Shown here: one piece after another, positions 60,166 to 64,000 of the stretch
How the letters are laid out: each line of letters begins with the position of its first letter
How positions within the stretch are numbered: position 1 is the first letter of the stretch
Source: Massilia kyonggiensis
Lineage (GTDB): Bacteria > Pseudomonadota > Gammaproteobacteria > Burkholderiales > Burkholderiaceae_D
NCBI RefSeq assembly: GCF_024756235.1
Contig: NZ_JANUGY010000001.1
Coordinates: 124,001 to 188,000 of the forward strand
Reading direction: 5' to 3'
DNA length: 64,000 nucleotides
The notes under the pieces: generated by a model
Databases searched by the model: none
What the model saw: the letters and a program-made list of their open reading frames with translations, nothing else
Told to the model about the DNA's origin: nothing
Made by a program: the position numbers and the translations under genes

Positions 60166-63100
60166 ATGGCACGTTTTTTTATTGACCGCCCCATTTTTGC
60201 CTGGGTGATCGCGCTCTTCATCATGGTGCTTGGCGGCGTCGCCATCAAGCAGCTGCCGATCGCGCAATATCCCACCGTGGCGCCGCCGTCGATCGTCGTC
60301 AGCGTCGCCTATCCCGGCGCTTCCGCGCAAACGCTGGAAGATTCCGTCATCTCCGTCATCGAGCGCGAGATGAATGGTGCCGAGGGCATGATCTATATGG
60401 AGTCGACCAGCCAGGCCAACGGCACCGGCTCCATCACGATCAGCTTCGAGACCGGCACCAATCCCGACCTGGCCCAGGTCGACGTCCAGAACCGCCTCGC
60501 GCGCGCGACCCCGCGCCTGCCGGCCGCGGTGACCCAGCAGGGCGTGCGCGTCGACAAGGCCCGTTCGAACTTCCTGCTGTTCACGATCCTCTCGTCCGAC
60601 GACCCGACCTGGGACACCGTCGCGCTGGGCGACTACGCGTCGCGCAACGTGCTGCCGGAGATCCAGCGGATCAAGGGCGTCGGCCAGGCGCAGCTGTTCG
60701 GTACCGAGAAGGCGATGCGCATCTGGATCGATCCGGCCAAGCTGGTCGGCTTCAACCTGTCGCCGGACGACGTCAACACCGCGATCCGCCAGCAGAACGC
60801 CCAGGTGGCCTCCGGCACGATCGGCGACCTGCCCGTGGCCAAGGGCCAGCAGATCACCGCGACCGTCGTCGTCACGGGCCAGCTGGCCACCATCGAGCAG
60901 TTCGGCAACATCGTGCTGCGCGCGAATCCGGACGGCTCCACCGTGCGCCTGAAGGATGTCGCCCGCATCGAGATCGGCGGCCAGGCCTACGCCACGTCGA
61001 CCCGCCTGAACGGCAAGCCGTCGACCGGTATCGGCGTGCAGCTGTCGCCGACCGGTAACGCGCTGGAAACGGCAAAGCTGATCAAGGCACGCATGAATCA
61101 GCTGCAGAAGTACTTCCCGAAAGGCATGAAGTACTCGATCCCTTACGACAGCACGAAATTCATCCAGATCTCGATCAGCCAGGTGGTGGAAACCCTGATC
61201 GAGGCCGTGATCCTCGTGTTCATCGTGATGTACGTGTTCCTGCAGAACTTCCGCTACACGATCATCCCGACCATCGTCGTCCCCGTTGCCCTGCTGGGCT
61301 CCTTCGCGACCCTGCTCGCGATGGGCTTCTCGATCAACGTGCTCACCATGTTCGGCATGGTGCTCGTGATCGGTATCGTCGTCGACGATGCGATCGTGGT
61401 GGTGGAGAACGTCGAGCGCATCATGTCCGAGGAAGGCCTGCCTCCGCTGCAGGCGACACGCAAGGCGATGGGCCAGATTTCCGGCGCCATCATCGGCGTG
61501 ACCGTCGTGCTGATGTCCGTGTTCGTGCCGCTGGCGTTCTTCGCCGGCGCGGTCGGCAACATCTACCGCCAGTTCTCGATCGTGATGGTGTCGTCGATCG
61601 GCTTCTCGGCGTTCATGGCGCTGTCGCTGACGCCGGCGCTGTGCGCGCACCTGCTGAAACCCGTGGAAGCGGGCCACCACATGGAGAAGAAAGGCTTCTT
61701 CGGCTGGTTCAACCGCACGTTCACGACGGGCGCCAAGCGCTACGAAGGCATCGTCGGCAAGATCCTCAAGCGTTCGGGCCGCGCGCTGGTCGTGTTCGTC
61801 CTGCTGGTCGGCATCGTCGGCCTGATGTTCGCGCGCCTGCCGAACTCGTTCCTGCCGAACGAGGACCAGGGCTATATCATCGCCAACATCCAGCTGCCGC
61901 CGGGCGCGACCGCCGAGCGCACCAACGTCGTGCTGCACGCGCTGGAAGACTATGTGCTGAAGCAGCCGGAAGTCGCCGACATGGTCGCGGTGACGGGCTT
62001 CTCGTTCACGGGCCAGGGCCAGAACATGGGCCTCGCGTTCATCCCGCTGAAGTCGTGGGACGAGCGTAAAGGCCAGGGCCAGAGCGCGCAGGACCTCGCG
62101 GGCCGCATCACGGGGCGCATGATGGCGCTGCGCGATTCGTTCATCTTCGTCGTGAGCCCGCCGCCGATCCCGGAACTGGGCCGCGGCACCGGCTTCTCGT
62201 TCCGCCTGCAGGACCGCGGGGGCCTCGGCCACGCCGCCCTGCTCCAGGCGCGTAACCAGCTGCTGGGCATGGCGATGCAGAGCAAGGTGCTGACGGGCAT
62301 CCGTCCGGAAGGCCTGGAAGACGCGCCGCAACTGAAGCTGAACATCGACCGCGACAAGGCGCAAGCCCTGGGCGTGACGTTCGGCGCCATCAACACGGCG
62401 CTGTCGACGTCGCTCGGTTCGGCGTACGTGAACGACTTCCCGAACGCCGGCCGCCTGCAGCGCGTGATCGTGCAGGCCGACGCGCCGGAGCGCATGCAGC
62501 CGGAAGACCTCCTGCGCATCAACGCCCTGAACACGAAGGGCCAGCCGGTGCCGCTGTCCGCGTTCGCGACGACCCAGTGGATCACGGGTCCGATGCAGAC
62601 GTCGCGCTACAACGGCTATTCGTCGATGAGCATCACGGGCGACGCCGCCCCGGGCTATTCGACCGGCCAGGCGCTGGACGAGATGCAGGCGCTGGCCGCC
62701 AAGCTGCCGGCCGGATTCGCGTATGAATGGACCGGCCAGTCGCGTGAGGAGATCCTCGCCGGTTCGACCGTGTTCGTGCTGATCGGCTTTGCGCTGCTGG
62801 CCGTGTTCCTGGCACTCGCCGCGCTGTACGAGAGCTGGTCGATCCCGGTCGCCGTGCTGCTCGTCGTGCCGCTGGGCGTGCTCGGCTCGCTGATGGCGGC
62901 GTCGATGCGCGGGCTGCAGAACGACGTGTACTTCAAGGTGGGCCTGATCACCATCATCGGCCTGGCCGCGAAGAACGCGATCCTGATCGTGGAATTCGCG
63001 AAGGACCTGCAGGCGCAGGGCAAGTCGCCGTTCGAAGCGGCGCTGGAGGCGGCGCACCTGCGCTTCCGTCCGATCATCATGACGTCGCTCGCGTTCATCC

Positions 63101-63321
63101 TCGGCGTGCTGCCGCTGGTGGTCGCCAGCGGTGCCGGCGCCGCGTCGCAGCGCGCGATCGGTACCGGCGTGATGGGCGGCATGCTGACGGCGACGGCACT
63201 GGGCGTGTTCTTCGTGCCCGTGTTCTTCGTGGTCATCCGCGGATTCTTCAAGGGCAGCGAGCGCCAGCGCAAGAAGTACGCGCACGAAGAAGAAAACACT
63301 GTCATCGACTCGAAAATCTGA
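60166..63321 (+). CDS. RND multidrug efflux permease (AcrB/MexB, HAE1-type)
   Basis: This encodes 1051 residues, the standard length of hydrophobe/amphiphile efflux-1 pumps. It opens ARFFIDRPIFAWVIALFIMV, with the periplasmic porter region (e.g. YPGASAQTLEDSVISVIERE) and the TM4 proton-relay pair in VVDDAIVVVENVER. It trades protons for drugs across the inner membrane as a trimer. It follows the adaptor by 30 bp, and its stop overlaps the next start as TGATG. Confidence 0.97.
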   Translation: MARFFIDRPIFAWVIALFIMVLGGVAIKQLPIAQYPTVAPPSIVVSVAYPGASAQTLEDSVISVIEREMNGAEGMIYMESTSQANGTGSITISFETGTNPDLAQVDVQNRLARATPRLPAAVTQQGVRVDKARSNFLLFTILSSDDPTWDTVALGDYASRNVLPEIQRIKGVGQAQLFGTEKAMRIWIDPAKLVGFNLSPDDVNTAIRQQNAQVASGTIGDLPVAKGQQITATVVVTGQLATIEQFGNIVLRANPDGSTVRLKDVARIEIGGQAYATSTRLNGKPSTGIGVQLSPTGNALETAKLIKARMNQLQKYFPKGMKYSIPYDSTKFIQISISQVVETLIEAVILVFIVMYVFLQNFRYTIIPTIVVPVALLGSFATLLAMGFSINVLTMFGMVLVIGIVVDDAIVVVENVERIMSEEGLPPLQATRKAMGQISGAIIGVTVVLMSVFVPLAFFAGAVGNIYRQFSIVMVSSIGFSAFMALSLTPALCAHLLKPVEAGHHMEKKGFFGWFNRTFTTGAKRYEGIVGKILKRSGRALVVFVLLVGIVGLMFARLPNSFLPNEDQGYIIANIQLPPGATAERTNVVLHALEDYVLKQPEVADMVAVTGFSFTGQGQNMGLAFIPLKSWDERKGQGQSAQDLAGRITGRMMALRDSFIFVVSPPPIPELGRGTGFSFRLQDRGGLGHAALLQARNQLLGMAMQSKVLTGIRPEGLEDAPQLKLNIDRDKAQALGVTFGAINTALSTSLGSAYVNDFPNAGRLQRVIVQADAPERMQPEDLLRINALNTKGQPVPLSAFATTQWITGPMQTSRYNGYSSMSITGDAAPGYSTGQALDEMQALAAKLPAGFAYEWTGQSREEILAGSTVFVLIGFALLAVFLALAALYESWSIPVAVLLVVPLGVLGSLMAASMRGLQNDVYFKVGLITIIGLAAKNAILIVEFAKDLQAQGKSPFEAALEAAHLRFRPIIMTSLAFILGVLPLVVASGAGAASQRAIGTGVMGGMLTATALGVFFVPVFFVVIRGFFKGSERQRKKYAHEEENTVIDSKI

Positions 63322-64000
63322 TGAACACCATGAAACGACTTACTCCCCTGGCCCTCGCCCTCGTGCTGGCCGGCTGCGTGAACCTGGCGCCCAAGTATGA
63401 GCGCCCGGCAGCCCCGGTCGCGGGTGCCTTCCCCACTGTGGAAGGGACCGTCGGCAGCGGCAACGCCGTCGCGAACGAGGCGCCCGCCGCCATCGCGTGG
63501 CAGCGCTTCTTCACCGATCCGCGCCTGCAGCAGCTGATCACGGCGGCCCTGGCCAACAACCGCGACCTGCGCGTTTCGATCCTCAACATCGAGGCGGCCC
63601 GGGCGCAATACCAGATCCAGCGCTCGAACCAGTTCCCGGCCATTAACGCCGGCATCACGGGCCAGCGCCAGACGACGGGCAAGGACCAGCCGATCAGCAG
63701 CGTGTACCAGGCCGGCCTCTCGGTATCCGCGTTCGAACTGGACTTCTTCAGCCGCGTGCGCAACCTGTCCGACGCCGCGCTGGCGCAATTCCTCGCCACC
63801 GAGGAAGCGCGCAAGACGGCGCAGATCAGCCTGATCGCGCAGGTCGCCAACACGTACCTGACGTTCCTCGCGGACGAGGAATTACTGTCCCTGACGCAGC
63901 AGACGCTCAAGACGCGCGAGGAATCGCTGCGCCTGACGAACCTGCGCTTCGAGAACGGCGTCTCGTCCAAGCTCGACCTGCAGCAGGCCGTGTCGCTCGT
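63321..64000 (+). CDS. RND efflux outer-membrane factor (OprM-type, 3' partial)
   Basis: The frame is open to the right edge; about 226 residues are visible. The lipoprotein signal ends in lipobox LAGC, followed by the family-typical LAPKYERPAAPV, WQRFFTDPRLQQLI, ALANNRDLRVSILNIEAARA and SVSAFELDFFSRVRNL. This is the NodT/OprM/AdeK outer-membrane channel that completes the pump. It starts at ATG 63321, overlapping the permease stop by one base, or at ATG 63330. Confidence 0.94.
   Translation, partial: MNTMKRLTPLALALVLAGCVNLAPKYERPAAPVAGAFPTVEGTVGSGNAVANEAPAAIAWQRFFTDPRLQQLITAALANNRDLRVSILNIEAARAQYQIQRSNQFPAINAGITGQRQTTGKDQPISSVYQAGLSVSAFELDFFSRVRNLSDAALAQFLATEEARKTAQISLIAQVANTYLTFLADEELLSLTQQTLKTREESLRLTNLRFENGVSSKLDLQQAVSL

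Noticed and set aside
58777..63285. Very long open frame on the minus strand (about 1500 codons) antisense to the efflux genes
   Set aside because: The RND adaptor and permease on the plus strand are unmistakable. The antisense frame is low-complexity, His/Arg/Asp-rich and arises from GC-rich third positions.
1..64000. Search for CRISPR arrays, tRNA or rRNA genes, insertion sequences, prophage and restriction or toxin-antitoxin genes
   Set aside because: No spaced repeat array, cloverleaf-like intergenic sequence, transposase, phage or defence-type protein was recognised; gaps are short and explained above.

Overview
The window is GC-rich, densely packed chromosomal DNA of a betaproteobacterium, most likely an Oxalobacteraceae member of the Massilia/Telluria/Duganella type. 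This is inferred from the Entner-Doudoroff cluster with a HexR regulator, an ArgA plus YggX pair, a full-length HrpA, many secreted polysaccharide-degrading enzymes and reg_prop-type sensor kinases. I see no rRNA, tRNA, CRISPR array, insertion sequence or prophage. About 59 protein genes are called. Two run off the ends: an MFS pump at the left edge and an efflux outer-membrane factor at the right edge.

Layout. 1-4.7 kb: DHA2-type MFS pump, nitroreductase, a secreted MRJP/Yellow-like protein with a divergent LysR regulator, and a PhnB-like VOC protein. 4.7-10.8 kb: a TPR-GGDEF diguanylate cyclase, divergent from a GH3 beta-xylosidase/glucosidase and a secreted esterase-like hydrolase. 10.8-16.5 kb: FKBP lipoprotein, HDOD protein, YjbQ protein, a secreted hypothetical protein, a degenerate Nudix-like protein, uridine kinase, and a DMT exporter divergent from an AraC regulator. 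16.5-22.8 kb: a large reg_prop sensor kinase, an alpha/beta hydrolase, a catalase and a convergent NarL-type response regulator, which together look like one stress-response module. 22.8-31.9 kb: exported intradiol dioxygenase, two small membrane proteins, a repeat element, hrpA, argA, yggX, a small lipoprotein and rpiA. 31.9-38.3 kb: hydrolase-TPR fusion, DUF4424 protein, VOC protein, DUF3060-like protein, gamma-carbonic anhydrase, an orphan flagellin, and a metallopeptidase-like protein.

38.3-46.1 kb is the central carbon block. edd-eda is transcribed leftwards, and pgi, an SMP-30 lactonase, zwf and hexR rightwards, with four HexR-like palindromes in the two regulatory gaps. Glucose 6-phosphate is oxidised by Zwf, the lactone is probably opened by the SMP-30 protein, and Edd and Eda give pyruvate and glyceraldehyde 3-phosphate. 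Pgi links the block to fructose 6-phosphate. rpiA and tal, elsewhere in the window, supply non-oxidative pentose-phosphate steps. 46.1-53.8 kb: YdeI-like protein, an NAD(P)-binding protein with divergent HxlR regulator, GH95 alpha-L-fucosidase, an MFS carrier with its TetR regulator, free-methionine-sulfoxide reductase and transaldolase. 53.8-64 kb: chemoreceptor, an AT-rich gap, an Fe(II)/2-oxoglutarate dioxygenase with an MFS exporter, and an AcrR-like regulator divergent from a tripartite RND efflux operon with an AcrR-type operator.

Most of the window is ordinary. The signals most worth a second look are: a perfect 20-bp palindrome in front of the hydrolase-catalase pair that lies between a sensor kinase and its likely response regulator; two copies of a 28-bp palindrome exactly 30 bp apart at the TetR gene; a flagellin whose Shine-Dalgarno serves an in-frame five-codon leader ORF that ends directly at the flagellin ATG; a nested inverted repeat upstream of udk; and an array of AACATT elements between the GGDEF and GH3 genes.
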